A stretch of 32,202 nucleotides of DNA, from the NCBI GenBank assembly GCA_028684915.1, contig JAQUEZ010000065.1:1-32202 (forward strand). The letters are read 5' to 3'. Made by a program: the position numbers and the translations under genes. This DNA comes from Desulfobulbus sp. (GTDB lineage Bacteria; Desulfobacterota; Desulfobulbia; Desulfobulbales; Desulfobulbaceae). The notes beneath the pieces are model-generated. The model saw only the letters and a list, made by a program, of their open reading frames with translations. It did no database searches and was not told the DNA's origin. Below are positions 8,433-17,817 of the stretch, one piece after another (position 1 is the stretch's first letter; every line of letters starts with the position of its first letter).

Positions 8433-8484
8433 GACTGTGCCTGCGGTCGACTTAACTTGTACCTGAATGCATGACGACGTGGAC

Positions 8485-8663
8485 TTCTCTTGTTCAGCGT
8501 GGGAACGCATCCGAAAACGCTCTGCGTTCGTTTTAATAAATGTAAGAATTGAACAGGGCCCCCATGAATTTCCGATACGGCTATTTCTGGTATTTCTTTC
8601 GCTAGTTTTGTGACGCTTGAGCGTCCCGGTTAAGTCCCCACGCAGAGCGTAGGGCCGAGAATA
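8485..8663 (+). repeat. Inverted-repeat-ended element, copy E1 (upstream of htpX)
   Basis: The left end has TCAGCGTGGGAACGCATCC and the right end CCCCACGCAGAGCGTAGGG, roughly inverted. Internal landmarks (CGCTCTGCGTTCG, GATACGGCTATTTCTGGTA, TTTGTGACGCTTGAGCGTCC) recur in the same order and orientation in copy E2 (9622-9808). It is more degenerate than E2. The interval 8433-8738 has no gene apart from this element; its end is about 75 bases before the htpX start codon. Confidence 0.65.
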
Positions 8664-8738
8664 GTGTATTTTTACAGCAAATCAATATATTGCGATCCTG
8701 ATGGCGCAACCCCAACAGAACAGAAAAACGAGAAAACC

Positions 8739-9578
8739 ATGAACACAATAAAGACTTTCATGCTTATGGCGGCTTTGACAGCGCTTTTCATGATCGCCGG
8801 TGAGGCAATGGGCGGACGCCAGGGAATGACCATTGCCCTGGTTTTGGCTGTAGGCTTGAATTTTTTTGCCTACTGGAACTCAGACAAGATGGCCTTGGCC
8901 ATGAACCGGGCACGAGAGGTGTCGCTCAGTGAAGCGCCGGACCTGCACGCGTTGGTGGGCAATCTGGCAGGGCGTGCGGGTATCCCCAAGCCTAAGGTCT
9001 ATGTAGTGGATGACCCCACTCCCAACGCCTTTGCCACCGGGCGTGATCCGGAGCATGCGGCCGTTGCCGTAACCACCGGTATTCTTCAGGTACTTGATCG
9101 CTACGAGTTGGAAGGGGTCATTGCCCATGAGCTTGGGCATATCAAGAACCGCGATATCCTTATTGGTTCAATAGCGGCGGTGATGGCAGGTGCCATCTCG
9201 TATCTCGCGAGCATGGCGCAATGGTCAATGCTCTTTGGTGGAACCAGAGGCGATGATGAAGAGGGGGGGAGCAATCCGCTGGTGATGCTGGTTACGATGA
9301 TTGTTGCCCCGCTTGCTGCAACCCTCATTCAGATGGCCATTTCCCGCAGCCGTGAATATATCGCTGATGCCACCGGAGCGGAAATTTGTGGCCATCCTAA
9401 GTCGTTGGCCAGTGCGTTGAATAAATTGGCCAATTATAATGCACAACGTCCGATGAACGTGAATCCGGCTTCGGCGCAGATGTATATCGTCAACCCGCTC
9501 AGCGGCGGATCAATAGCCTCGTTGTTTTCCACTCATCCCCCCATGGAAGAGCGCATTCGTCGTCTGCTGTCGATGTAA
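8739..9578 (+). CDS. htpX: HtpX family membrane zinc metalloprotease (M48)
   Basis: Membrane protease of the M48B family that takes part in quality control of inner-membrane proteins alongside FtsH. The 279-residue product has two N-terminal hydrophobic segments (about 5-20 and 30-46), the zinc motif HELGH at 130-134 and the third zinc ligand Glu206 in SREYIADATGAE. Two further hydrophobic stretches lie near 141-157 and 181-200. It ends in the typical STHPPMEERIRRLL. An in-frame ATG at 8664 adds 25 residues with no family resemblance. MNTIKTFMLM at 8739 is the expected start, although its ribosome-binding site is weak. The gene stands alone, bracketed by two related repeats. Confidence 0.95.
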   Translation: MNTIKTFMLMAALTALFMIAGEAMGGRQGMTIALVLAVGLNFFAYWNSDKMALAMNRAREVSLSEAPDLHALVGNLAGRAGIPKPKVYVVDDPTPNAFATGRDPEHAAVAVTTGILQVLDRYELEGVIAHELGHIKNRDILIGSIAAVMAGAISYLASMAQWSMLFGGTRGDDEEGGSNPLVMLVTMIVAPLAATLIQMAISRSREYIADATGAEICGHPKSLASALNKLANYNAQRPMNVNPASAQMYIVNPLSGGSIASLFSTHPPMEERIRRLLSM

Positions 9579-9621
9579 GAGGGGAAAAGGCGGGGCTTAT
9601 GGGGCGTTGACGGGAAGGACC

Positions 9622-9808
9622 GTTATCTCGTTTCTACGCTCAGCGTGGGAATGCATCCCGGACGCTCCTGCGTCTGTTTCTTATTTAATATCCGAATCAG
9701 GCAGAGAATTGTCCGATATGGCTGTTTCCTGTAGCCATTTAGCCATCACCTTTGTGACGCGTGAGCGTCCCTTTTACGTATCCACGCAGAGCGTGGGTAC
9801 GAGATAAC
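9622..9808 (+). repeat. Inverted-repeat-ended element, copy E2 (downstream of htpX)
   Basis: A 187-base element. Its left end, GTTATCTCGTTTCTACGCTC plus AGCGTGGGA, is the near-perfect reverse complement of the right end, TCCACGCAGAGCGTGGGTAC plus GAGATAAC. The interior has two small palindromes (GGACGCTCCTGCGTC and GTGACGCGTGAGCGTCCC). No target-site duplication is obvious and no protein is encoded, so it is a non-autonomous element or REP-like cluster. From 9809 to 9979 I see no gene, only a weak GC-rich hairpin near 9880-9900. Confidence 0.75.
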
Positions 9809-9979
9809 ACGTCGTTGTCATTCTGAACGAAAGTTTAGGTTATCTTTCCCAGATTTTTTTGGGCTGACAAGGACTTCCCCCCGGTTTTACCTCCGGGAGA
9901 GCGTTTCATGCCCGCAGGCGGCAGTTTGTTTACGCTGCGTTTAAATTTGCAGAGGCATCGTACCTTGCAGAAATTCCAG

Positions 9980-10657
9980 TCATAAACGGTTGATCATTGT
10001 TGCAAAGGCGGCGCCATCCAGGCTGCCTTTGCCCAGCATAAGCCCGCTGAGTCCGGGAACCTGCCACAATGTTCCACCATTGTCGATGGTTACTCCTCCC
10101 CCATAAAGTACCGGCCTATTATCTGTTTTTTGGGCGATTTTGGGCAAAAATTCGGCGATGTCTCCCGTGCTTCGTGCCATCTCAAAGGTTCTTGGTGTGT
10201 CGGGTGTGTAGGCCCAGATGATCTTTTCCAGTTCTTCGGCCGCCATAGCAGCCGTCTGGGGAATCAGCAGGTCATGGTCAATACAGACAATGGGCTGTAG
10301 ATCCTCGTTCAACGATTCATAGGTCTGTCGAGCCACATCCTGCACGGTTTCGTGAAAATAGCGGCGACGTTCGCGGTGCCCAATCAAGGTATAGGTGGCC
10401 ACGCTTCGTAACCAGGCTGCCGGGGTCGCTCCGGTATAACTTCCTTGGGGATAGGAGGAGACGTTTTGGGCTGCCAGCGCCAGGCCGGGCAACCGGCTGG
10501 TTTGTTGGGCGACACGTTCCAAATAAAATACCGGCACCGCCAGAATGACTTCCAAATCCAGGCGGGGTTTGTAGACCTGCCTAAAGGTCTCAAGCCACAG
10601 CATTGCCCGGTCCGGAGAAAGGTTGGCCTTCCAGTTGGCCAGAATCATCTTTTTCAT
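9980..10657 (-). CDS. Triosephosphate-isomerase-like protein with altered active site
   Basis: The 225-residue product is clearly of the TIM family. It begins MKKMILANWKAN with Asn8 and the catalytic-type Lys10, has LIGHRERR (91-98) with His94, and the phosphate-binding LYGGGVTIDN (184-193) and LMLGKGSLDGAAF. Two key positions differ. The catalytic glutamate of the usual AYEP motif is threonine here (AYTPDTP, Thr151), and the serine of GHSERR is arginine. It is also about 25 residues shorter than typical bacterial TIM, nearer archaeal length. It therefore may not be an active glycolytic TIM, or may use another substrate. It is the last gene of the long minus-strand series, 39 bases after yggU. 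Start 10657 is the family start. Confidence 0.85.
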   Translation of the reverse strand: MKKMILANWKANLSPDRAMLWLETFRQVYKPRLDLEVILAVPVFYLERVAQQTSRLPGLALAAQNVSSYPQGSYTGATPAAWLRSVATYTLIGHRERRRYFHETVQDVARQTYESLNEDLQPIVCIDHDLLIPQTAAMAAEELEKIIWAYTPDTPRTFEMARSTGDIAEFLPKIAQKTDNRPVLYGGGVTIDNGGTLWQVPGLSGLMLGKGSLDGAAFATMINRL

Positions 10658-10696
10658 ATCGTTTTTCTTGGGTAGGGGTTGTGCAACACAACAGGC

Positions 10697-11002
10697 CTAG
10701 ACGAGATGGCGCAAAAGAATAGCCTGTACGTCTTGGAGCGTAAGCCCGGTAATGACCATGGTCTTACTTCGGCTCTGGTGCCCACTTTTCAGGGTGATGG
10801 CAGATTTCGGCAAGTGAAAGAGCTTTGCTAGGTAGGCAATTACGGCCTTGTTCGCCTTGCCGTCGACCGGAGGCGTGGTCAGACGCAGTTTCAATAGGTC
10901 ACCCTGAAGTCCTGCCAGGCTATTTGCAGATGCCCTGGGTTGGACATGCAGACGGAGGGTTATTGAACCGTCGGCATGTTGATCAAGGCAGGGGAGATCC
11001 AT
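10697..11002 (-). CDS. yggU: YggU/DUF167 family small protein
   Basis: A 101-residue protein of the DUF167 (YggU) family, function unknown. The family core is intact: LHVQPRASANSLAG near 18-31 and LRLTTPPVDGKANKAVIAYLAKLF near 39-62, followed by KSGHQSRSKTMVITG. It starts three bases after the rfbC stop, so it is translationally close to the rhamnose genes. In many bacteria yggU directly follows yggT; here the two are about 3.4 kb apart. Confidence 0.9.
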   Translation of the reverse strand: MDLPCLDQHADGSITLRLHVQPRASANSLAGLQGDLLKLRLTTPPVDGKANKAVIAYLAKLFHLPKSAITLKSGHQSRSKTMVITGLTLQDVQAILLRHLV

Positions 11003-11005
11003 TGA

Positions 11006-11551
11006 TTAAGCAAAAAGCTCAGCCTGTTGGAACGGTGTTCCTTCGTTATCTTTTGCAGACAGGATTGGCGAATCTTTTACCGGCCATTGGATTGCCAACG
11101 ATGGGTCGTTCCAGAGGATCGTCCGTTCAAACTGGGGGGCATAATAGTCGGTGGTTTTGTAGAGAAATTCAGCCGATTTGCTGAGTACGACAAAACCGTG
11201 GGCAAACCCTTCAGGGATCCAGAGTTGCCGTTTGTTTTCAGCCGTTAAATGCTCGCCAACCCATTTGCCGAAGGTAGGTGATTTTTGGCGAATATCAACC
11301 GCCACATCAAAAACCTCGCCTTGAACGACTCGCACCAGTTTTCCCTGCGGTTGTTGTATCTGGTAGTGCAGCCCTCGGAGCACGTTTTGCCCTGAACGTG
11401 AATGGTTATCCTGGACAAAGGTGACCTCGCAACCAATTGCCTCATTAAATTGCTGTTGATTAAAGCTTTCAAAAAAAAAGCCTCGTGCATCGCCAAAAAC
11501 TTTGGGTTCGATAAGAACTACTTGAGGAATTGCGAGTGGTGTTGCTTGCAT
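11006..11551 (-). CDS. rfbC: dTDP-4-dehydrorhamnose 3,5-epimerase
   Basis: Third enzyme of dTDP-L-rhamnose synthesis; it epimerises C3 and C5 of dTDP-4-keto-6-deoxyglucose. The 181-residue cupin-fold product has FGDARGFFFESFN (19-31), the catalytic His62 in VLRGLHYQ, and the FAHGFVVLS strand. The stop of rfbA and this ATG share one base (TGATG), so the genes are translationally coupled. A preceding in-frame TTG would add one residue. Rhamnose made here would feed lipopolysaccharide or the exopolysaccharide of the exosortase locus; the link is an inference. Confidence 0.95.
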   Translation of the reverse strand: MQATPLAIPQVVLIEPKVFGDARGFFFESFNQQQFNEAIGCEVTFVQDNHSRSGQNVLRGLHYQIQQPQGKLVRVVQGEVFDVAVDIRQKSPTFGKWVGEHLTAENKRQLWIPEGFAHGFVVLSKSAEFLYKTTDYYAPQFERTILWNDPSLAIQWPVKDSPILSAKDNEGTPFQQAELFA

Positions 11552-12435
11552 CAATAAACCTTTTGCTGCAGAATTTTTAAAAGATATTCGCCGTATCCGC
11601 TTTTCAAAAGCGGCTGCGCCAATCGCTTGAGTTGCTCCGCATCAATCCATTGTTGGCGAAAGGCAATTTCTTCCGGGCAGGCTACTTTGAGTCCCTGACG
11701 CTGCTCAAGGGTGGCAATGAATTGACCGGCATCTAAAAGCGATGCGTGGGTGCCGGTATCGAGCCAGGCATAACCGCGCCCCATGATTTCAACCTGGAGC
11801 TGGCCCTGTTCAAGGTAACAGCGGTTCAAATCGGTGATTTCCAACTCGCCACGGGGAGATGGGGTTAAGGCTTTTGCCAATTCTGGAGCTTGGCTATCAT
11901 AAAAATAAAGCCCGGTAATCGCATAGTTGGATTTTGGTCGGGTCGGTTTTTCTTCCAGGGAGACAACGGTGCCGGATGGATCGAATTCAGCCACCCCGTA
12001 ACGCTGGGGATCCTGAACATGATAGACAAAAACTGTGGCTCCCTGTTCCTGATTTTGCGCATGATGCAAAAGGCGATGGAAATCATGGCCATAGAATACG
12101 TTGTCACCTAAAACCAGGGCCGATGGGGCGCCATTGAGGAATTCTTTGCCAATAAGAAAGGCCTGCGCCAGGCCGCCAGGAGAAGGCTGTACCGCATAGC
12201 TGAGTTGGAGTCCCCATTGGCTTCCATCGCCCAGCAACGCCTGGAACCGGGGCGTATCCTCCGGGGTGGAGATGAGCATGATTTCCCTTATGCCTGCCAA
12301 CATCAGTGTGGACAGCGGGTAGTAAACCATCGGTTTATCGTAAACCGGGAGGAGCTGCTTGGAAATTGCTTGGGTAACCGGATAGAGCCGGGTACCCGAA
12401 CCGCCAGCGAGGATGATGCCTTTTCGTGTCTGCAT
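11551..12435 (-). CDS. rfbA: Glucose-1-phosphate thymidylyltransferase
   Basis: First step of dTDP-rhamnose synthesis: glucose-1-phosphate plus dTTP gives dTDP-glucose. The 294-residue product begins [20 protein letters not shown], the nucleotidyltransferase signature, and carries [16 protein letters not shown] and [12 protein letters not shown]. An upstream ATG at 12480 would add 15 residues lying inside rfbD. The ATG at 12435, two bases after the rfbD stop, fits the family length and is preferred although the ribosome-binding site is weak. Confidence 0.95.
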   Translation of the reverse strand: MQTRKGIILAGGSGTRLYPVTQAISKQLLPVYDKPMVYYPLSTLMLAGIREIMLISTPEDTPRFQALLGDGSQWGLQLSYAVQPSPGGLAQAFLIGKEFLNGAPSALVLGDNVFYGHDFHRLLHHAQNQEQGATVFVYHVQDPQRYGVAEFDPSGTVVSLEEKPTRPKSNYAITGLYFYDSQAPELAKALTPSPRGELEITDLNRCYLEQGQLQVEIMGRGYAWLDTGTHASLLDAGQFIATLEQRQGLKVACPEEIAFRQQWIDAEQLKRLAQPLLKSGYGEYLLKILQQKVY

Positions 12436-12437
12436 AG

Positions 12438-13325
12438 TTAGAGGATCTGCTGAAGAATATGGTGTATTCCATCCTGCCAATCAGGAAGTTCAAGGCCAAA
12501 GGTCGATCGAAACAGGGAAGAGTCTAGTTGGGAGTTTTCCGGCCGTTTGGCGGGAAGAGGGTATTCGCTAGTGGTTATGGCCTTGACCATCTCCGGTTGT
12601 ACCTGTAAGGAAACGCCAGCCTTGCGCGCCTGTTCCAGCACGAAACAGGCATAGCCGTGCCAGGAGGTGACCCCGGCAGCGGTGAGATTGTAAAGTCCAA
12701 AGGGAAGGGCCTCGAGTCCTTCCCGCTGCGCGCGCCCGACGATTTGTGCGGTGATGTCGGCCAGGAGGGATGCAGAGGTCGGTGCCCCGTACTGGTCGGC
12801 AACAATGCTGAGGCTCTCCCGTTCAGAGGCCAGGCGAAGCATGGTCTTCGCAAAATTGTTGCCATGGGCTCCCACGACCCAACTGGTCCGAAAAATAAGA
12901 TGTTTCGTGCAAGATTGTTGCAAGGCCACTTCGCCATCCCGTTTGGTCAGTCCATAGACATTGAGCGGGTTGGTCGGATCGGTTTCGAGGTAAGGGCGGG
13001 CGCTGGTGCCGTCAAAAACATAATCAGTGGAGTAATGGATAACCCAGGCGTTGATTTTCGCTGCTTCCTCTCCCATGATCATTGGTGCTGTAGCATTGAT
13101 TGCCGTCGCCAGTGCAGGTTCGTTTTCGGCCCGGTCAACTGCGGTGTAGGCTGCGGGGTTGATGACGAGGTCGGGCTTGATTTCGCGGATTACGGTGCGA
13201 ATGGCCTCAGGATCTGCCAAATCGCATTCATCTTGATCAAGGGCGACAATGTGTCCCAAAGGGGCCATGGCACGCCGGAGTTCAAAGCCCAATTGTCCGT
13301 TTTTCCCGGTGAGTAATATCTTCAT
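12438..13325 (-). CDS. rfbD: dTDP-4-dehydrorhamnose reductase
   Basis: Last step of dTDP-L-rhamnose synthesis, NAD(P)H-dependent reduction. The 295-residue short-chain-dehydrogenase-type product begins [16 protein letters not shown] (Rossmann glycine motif). It also carries YSTDYVFDG near 103-111 and the active-site YGLTKRDGE (Tyr and Lys) near 126-134. The start at 13325 overlaps the rfbB stop as ATGA and has GGAGG seven bases upstream; an in-frame ATG at 13331 is less well placed. Confidence 0.95.
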   Translation of the reverse strand: MKILLTGKNGQLGFELRRAMAPLGHIVALDQDECDLADPEAIRTVIREIKPDLVINPAAYTAVDRAENEPALATAINATAPMIMGEEAAKINAWVIHYSTDYVFDGTSARPYLETDPTNPLNVYGLTKRDGEVALQQSCTKHLIFRTSWVVGAHGNNFAKTMLRLASERESLSIVADQYGAPTSASLLADITAQIVGRAQREGLEALPFGLYNLTAAGVTSWHGYACFVLEQARKAGVSLQVQPEMVKAITTSEYPLPAKRPENSQLDSSLFRSTFGLELPDWQDGIHHILQQIL

Positions 13326-14386
13326 GCGCAACCTCCATATTGGCGGGCAATCCAGTTGCGGTATTCGCCGCTAGTAATGCGTTTGACCCACTCTTGATTA
13401 TTAAGATACCAGTGAACGGTTTTGCGAATACCAGTTGCAAAGGTCTCTGCCGGGCGCCATTCGAGTTGCTGTTCAATTTTACGGGCATCAATGGCATAAC
13501 GACGGTCATGTCCGGGACGATCGGTGACATAGGTGATCAGGCGTGCATAGCTTCCAGCCGGATCCGGGTTCATCTCGTCGAGCAGGGTAATGACCTGGTG
13601 CACAATCTCAATGTTGGCCATCTCGTTCCAGCCACCGATATTATATACCTCGCCAACCTGGCCCGCCTCGAGAACCCGGCGGATGGCCGCGCAGTGGTCC
13701 TGCACATAAAGCCAGTCGCGGATCTGCAGGCCATCGCCGTAAATCGGCAAAGGCTTGCCAGCCAGGGCGTTGGTAATGATCAGGGGAATGAGTTTTTCAG
13801 GGAAATGATACGGTCCGTAATTATTGGAACAGTTGCTGGTGGTTACCGGCAATCCATAGGTGTGATACCAGGCCCGGACCAGGTGGTCACTTGCCGCCTT
13901 GCTGGCCGAATAGGGGCTGTTGGGTTGATAGAGGCTGGTTTCGGTAAAGGGTGGCTCGTCTGTCTGCAGCGAACCATAGACTTCGTCGGTACTGACGTGG
14001 TGGAAACGGAATGTTGTTTTGGCACTCGCATCGAGTGCCGACCAGAAGTGCCGGGCCGCTTCGAGCAGGGTAAACGTGCCGTCGATGTTGGTGCGCATGA
14101 AATCGCGAGGACCGTGAATGCTGCGGTCCACATGGCTTTCTGCGGCAAAATGGACAATGGCCCGTGGACGGTGTTGTTGCAATAGCTGGTCCACAAGTTC
14201 GCGATCACAGATATCGCCCTGAATAAAAATATGCCGCGAATCCAGGTCAAGAGAGGCCAGGCTTTCCAGGTTACCGGCATAGGTCAATTTATCGAGGTTA
14301 ATGACCGGTTCATCGGACTGGGCCAGCCAGTCGAGCACAAAATTACTGCCGATAAAACCGGCACCGCCGGTGACGAGAATGGACAT
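13322..14386 (-). CDS. rfbB: dTDP-glucose 4,6-dehydratase
   Basis: Second step of dTDP-rhamnose synthesis, using tightly bound NAD. The 354-residue product has the Rossmann motif [13 protein letters not shown] at 5-17 and the active-site STDEVYG, with the catalytic [12 protein letters not shown] (Tyr-X3-Lys) further on. [18 protein letters not shown] is also characteristic. It is the first of the four rfb genes, 49 bases after yggT. The order rfbB-rfbD-rfbA-rfbC is common. Confidence 0.96.
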   Translation of the reverse strand: MSILVTGGAGFIGSNFVLDWLAQSDEPVINLDKLTYAGNLESLASLDLDSRHIFIQGDICDRELVDQLLQQHRPRAIVHFAAESHVDRSIHGPRDFMRTNIDGTFTLLEAARHFWSALDASAKTTFRFHHVSTDEVYGSLQTDEPPFTETSLYQPNSPYSASKAASDHLVRAWYHTYGLPVTTSNCSNNYGPYHFPEKLIPLIITNALAGKPLPIYGDGLQIRDWLYVQDHCAAIRRVLEAGQVGEVYNIGGWNEMANIEIVHQVITLLDEMNPDPAGSYARLITYVTDRPGHDRRYAIDARKIEQQLEWRPAETFATGIRKTVHWYLNNQEWVKRITSGEYRNWIARQYGGCA

Positions 14387-14435
14387 GCGATACCTCTTTT
14401 CAGCCCTTCACTATTAAGAGCCCTGTTTGAAAAAC

Positions 14436-14732
14436 TTACTGCAAGGTCATCGCCAATTGCTGCAGGGTAGGAACGAGAAAACTTTGCAGAAAGACAATGG
14501 CCAGGATCAGGAGCATCGGGCTGAGGTCGAGACCGCCCATGATCGGAACATAGCGGCGGATTTTCATCAGGACCGGATCTGTCACCTGGTGAAGGAACCG
14601 GACAATGGGATTGTAGGGATCCGGATTAACCCAGGAAAGCACTGCTCGCGCGATAACTATCCAGATATAGGCGCTAAGAGCAAAATTGATCAGTTTGGCG
14701 ATAGCCATGAGGAAATTACCAAGCATAAACAT
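14436..14732 (-). CDS. yggT: YggT family membrane protein
   Basis: A 98-residue integral membrane protein with two hydrophobic segments around the conserved middle. The family signature is visible as ARAVLSWVNPDPYNPIVRFL then HQVTDPVLMKIRRYVP. YggT proteins are widespread and linked to osmotic tolerance or cell-division gene clusters, with no settled activity. It lies between metG (48 bases upstream) and rfbB. Confidence 0.92.
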   Translation of the reverse strand: MFMLGNFLMAIAKLINFALSAYIWIVIARAVLSWVNPDPYNPIVRFLHQVTDPVLMKIRRYVPIMGGLDLSPMLLILAIVFLQSFLVPTLQQLAMTLQ

Positions 14733-14780
14733 TGAGATACCTATGTGCGCAATGAGTTTTTAAAAGGAATGAAGAGGAAA

Positions 14781-16727
14781 TCAGGCCACTTTGCTGCCGG
14801 GAGCAATATCACCCGCCACCGTGGTCACCACCAGTTTTTCACTGCCGTCGGCCAACTGCTCTTTCGCCGCAAGCACCATGCCCTGGGAAGGGATGCCCAT
14901 CAGTTTGGCAGGTTTGAGGTTGGCGACAATAATCACCCGTTTACCCAATAGCTCCTCAGGGGAGTAGTAGAGGGCAATACCGGCAACAATGGTTCGTTCC
15001 TCCGGCGCCTTGACCGTCAATTTCAACAGCCTATCCGACTTGGCCACCTTTTCGGCGGCAACAATTTCCGCGACCCGCAGCTCAACCGCTTGAAACTGAT
15101 CAAAACTGATCAACCCCTCGCCAAGGGAAGGCGTTGCTTCTTTCTTGGCCTTTTTTTCCTTAACTGCTGCCGCTGGTTGCTCTTCTTTCTTTTTATCCAC
15201 CCGAGGAAACAGTTGGGTGACGTGATCAATGACCGTGCCCACGGGAATATCGCCCCATTCCTGGACCTGATCAAGGGTTGCATCTGTATAGCTTGCCTGC
15301 ATGCCCAGTGCTGTGGCCATTTTTTCTGCAGTGGTCGGCATAATCGGGCCAAGGACCAAGGTGATTTTCCACAGCGATTCGGCCAGGAAGTAAAGTACGG
15401 TGCGCAGCCGGTCCGTCTGGCGGGGGTTTTTGGCCAGTTCCCAGGGGGCATTACCGACAATGTAGCGGTTCAACAGGCTGATAACTTCCCAGATCGCCTG
15501 CAGCGCCTTGTGAAAACGGAAGCCATCCATGTTTTCCCGGTACTGCACCACCATGGAGGAGACCGCACTCATCAGTTCCCGGTCATCTGGGGTGAGCATG
15601 GAGGCGACTTCCCGTTCCGGAATTCGTCCTTCGGCATATTTATCAATCATGGTCAGGGAACGGGAAAAAAGATTGCCCAGGTCATTGGCCAGATCGGCAT
15701 TGTGGCGGGCCAGGATGGCATCGCTTGAGAACGAAGAATCCAGACCGAAACTCATCTCACGCAAGACAAAATAGCGAACCGTGTCCACGCCGAAGGTTTC
15801 AACCAGTTCCTTGGGACGGACCACATTGCCGATAGACTTGGACATCTTGGTCGCATCGACGTTCCAGTAGCCGTGGACATGGAGCCGTTTGTAGGGTTCA
15901 AGTCCCAGGGCCCGTATCATGGTCGGCCAGTAGATCGCATGGGGTTTGAGAATATCTTTGGCGATGACATGCTCGGCCCCGGCCCAGTATTTTTCAAAAT
16001 CCGGCCCATCGGGGTAACCAATGCCGGTCAAGTAGTTGATCAGGGCATCAAACCAGACGTAGGTAACAAAGTTTGTATCAAAGGGCAGGGGGATACCCCA
16101 GGTCAGACGCGAAGTCGGTCGGGAGATGCACAGATCCTCGAGCGGTTCACTTAAAAACGAGAGTACCTCGTTGCGATAGCGTTCCGGGGTGATGAATTCC
16201 GGATTGGCCTTGATATGGTCGATCAACCACTCCTGGTATTTCGACATCCGGAAAAAATAGTTTTGCTCGGTGATAGCCTTGGGCTCCACCAGATGGTCGG
16301 GGCATTTTCCGTCAACCAGCTCCTTTTCAGTGAGAAAACGTTCGCAGCCCTTGCAGTAGAGACCCGAATACTCGCTGAAATAAATATCGCCCCGGTCATA
16401 GACCGCTTGCAGGATATCCTGGACCGTTTTCACATGATCGGCATCGGTGGTGCGGATGATGTAATCCGGTTCGATGTTCAATATCGGCCAGGTTTCCTTA
16501 AAGGTGGCCGAGATGCGGTCAACATACTGACGCGGGGTTTCGCCAGCCTTGGCAGCAGCTTCGGCTATTTTTTCCCCATGTTCGTCGGTCCCGGTTTGGA
16601 AACGGACATCATCGCCGCAGAAGCGGCGGAACCGGCTGTAGGTGTCGGTGACAATGGTGGTGTAGGCATGGCCCAGATGGGGCATGGCATTGACATAATA
16701 AATAGGTGTGGTGACGTAGGTAGGCAT
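14781..16727 (-). CDS. metG: Methionyl-tRNA synthetase with C-terminal tRNA-binding domain
   Basis: Class I aminoacyl-tRNA synthetase charging tRNA-Met. The 648-residue product has the HIGH-type motif HLGH at 17-20, KMSKS within VDATKMSKSIGN, and a single zinc-knuckle insert (Cys125, Cys128, Cys142, with His145 where a fourth Cys is often found). After a charged Lys/Glu-rich linker (DKKKEEQPAAAVKEKKAKK) comes an EMAP/Trbp111-type tRNA-binding domain (FQAVELRVAEIVAAEKV...) to the end. Start 16727 gives the conserved MPTYVTTPIYYVNAMPHLGHAY. Its position right after a ricT-like gene and holB matches an arrangement shared with Firmicutes and delta-proteobacteria. Confidence 0.97.
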   Translation of the reverse strand: MPTYVTTPIYYVNAMPHLGHAYTTIVTDTYSRFRRFCGDDVRFQTGTDEHGEKIAEAAAKAGETPRQYVDRISATFKETWPILNIEPDYIIRTTDADHVKTVQDILQAVYDRGDIYFSEYSGLYCKGCERFLTEKELVDGKCPDHLVEPKAITEQNYFFRMSKYQEWLIDHIKANPEFITPERYRNEVLSFLSEPLEDLCISRPTSRLTWGIPLPFDTNFVTYVWFDALINYLTGIGYPDGPDFEKYWAGAEHVIAKDILKPHAIYWPTMIRALGLEPYKRLHVHGYWNVDATKMSKSIGNVVRPKELVETFGVDTVRYFVLREMSFGLDSSFSSDAILARHNADLANDLGNLFSRSLTMIDKYAEGRIPEREVASMLTPDDRELMSAVSSMVVQYRENMDGFRFHKALQAIWEVISLLNRYIVGNAPWELAKNPRQTDRLRTVLYFLAESLWKITLVLGPIMPTTAEKMATALGMQASYTDATLDQVQEWGDIPVGTVIDHVTQLFPRVDKKKEEQPAAAVKEKKAKKEATPSLGEGLISFDQFQAVELRVAEIVAAEKVAKSDRLLKLTVKAPEERTIVAGIALYYSPEELLGKRVIIVANLKPAKLMGIPSQGMVLAAKEQLADGSEKLVVTTVAGDIAPGSKVA

Positions 16728-16765
16728 GTCGATGGTCTGTGTTTATGCGAGGGAAGGGGAGGGCA

Positions 16766-17743
16766 TCATTCGTGCTCCGGTATCTCCGGCATCCCCCAGA
16801 TATCAATTTTCGGTGGTTTACCTCCCCCTTTTTTACCCGGCCCTTTACGGGGGATATTTTTGGGGATCGGGTCGGCGGCCCGCCATTCATCTTCGCTCAG
16901 GAGTCGTTCTTCACCCCCACAGGTGGCAGCGATCTTGCCCAGCAGCGGAATCTGGCGGGTAACGAAGTAGGTCTTGCCCTCGAATTGGATTTGACGGCCA
17001 ACCCGGGGCATCCCTTTTTTCATGACCTTGTAGGTCTCGTATTCATAGGTCAGGCAACAGAGTAAACGATTGCAAAGGCCGGAAATTTTTGCCGGATTGA
17101 GCGGCAGATCCTGGGCCTTGGCCATCTTGATGGAGACGGAATCGAATTTATTGAGAAAAGAGGTGCAGCAGAGCTCACGCCCGCAGGCACCGAGTCCGCC
17201 GGTCATCTGGGTTTCGTGGCGAACCCCAATCTGGCGCATCTCCACCCGGGTGCGAAATTCTTGGACCAGGGATTTGACCAGTTCTCTGAAGTCAACCCGA
17301 CTTTCTGCGGTGAAATAAAAAATAATTTTTGAGCCGTTGAAAAATTGTTCCACCCGTACCAGATTCATCGGCAATTGCAGGCGTTCGATATGATTGCGGC
17401 AGAGCTGGTAGGCATTGTATTCCTGGGCGGGCAGTTGGTCGTACAGCTGCTGTTCCTCCGTGTCGGCCCGGCGCTCTATCCGAAAGTTGGCAGGTCGCTC
17501 AAAGGCTGGATCATCAGATCCCGCGGTGCGGTTCACTATGATCGCCGGTTCCGGGCCATGGTCGGTGCGCACCAAGACGATGTCGCCACGATGCAGATCG
17601 GCCTCTAAGGTGCCGGCGGTGAATTCCTGGCCCTGTTTTCGGAAACGGATTTTGAAAAAATACAGAGCGATATCCTCGCTGCTCCCTGCATCACTCATGG
17701 GTGGTTGCTCTGCAGGTTGTGATTCATTGTCGACGTCGGTCAT
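16766..17743 (-). CDS. ricT: RicT/YaaT-like PSP1 domain protein
   Basis: A 325-residue PSP1-domain protein related to B. subtilis RicT (YaaT), which works with partners in RNA processing and phosphorelay control. Two cysteine clusters are present: Cys187, Cys192 and Cys193 (GACGRELCC) and Cys224, Cys229 and Cys230 (GLCNRLLCC), arranged as in iron-sulfur-binding RicT. The central FYFTAESRVDFRELVKSL is a core PSP1 motif. The C-terminus is Lys/Gly/Pro-rich and probably disordered. No RicA or RicF partner is in the window. The start may be 17743 or the internal Met16; neither has a strong ribosome-binding site. It lies between holB and metG. Confidence 0.88.
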   Translation of the reverse strand: MTDVDNESQPAEQPPMSDAGSSEDIALYFFKIRFRKQGQEFTAGTLEADLHRGDIVLVRTDHGPEPAIIVNRTAGSDDPAFERPANFRIERRADTEEQQLYDQLPAQEYNAYQLCRNHIERLQLPMNLVRVEQFFNGSKIIFYFTAESRVDFRELVKSLVQEFRTRVEMRQIGVRHETQMTGGLGACGRELCCTSFLNKFDSVSIKMAKAQDLPLNPAKISGLCNRLLCCLTYEYETYKVMKKGMPRVGRQIQFEGKTYFVTRQIPLLGKIAATCGGEERLLSEDEWRAADPIPKNIPRKGPGKKGGGKPPKIDIWGMPEIPEHE

Positions 17744-17817
17744 GGTATTTCAAATCAATGGGGACTGCAGTCAAACCGGCATTTGTGATAGAGGGATGAG
17801 TGCATTGTGCCAATATT

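Noticed and set aside
13340..14185. 281-codon plus-strand frame opposite rfbB
   Set aside because: Shadow of rfbB, which has all its active-site motifs on the minus strand.
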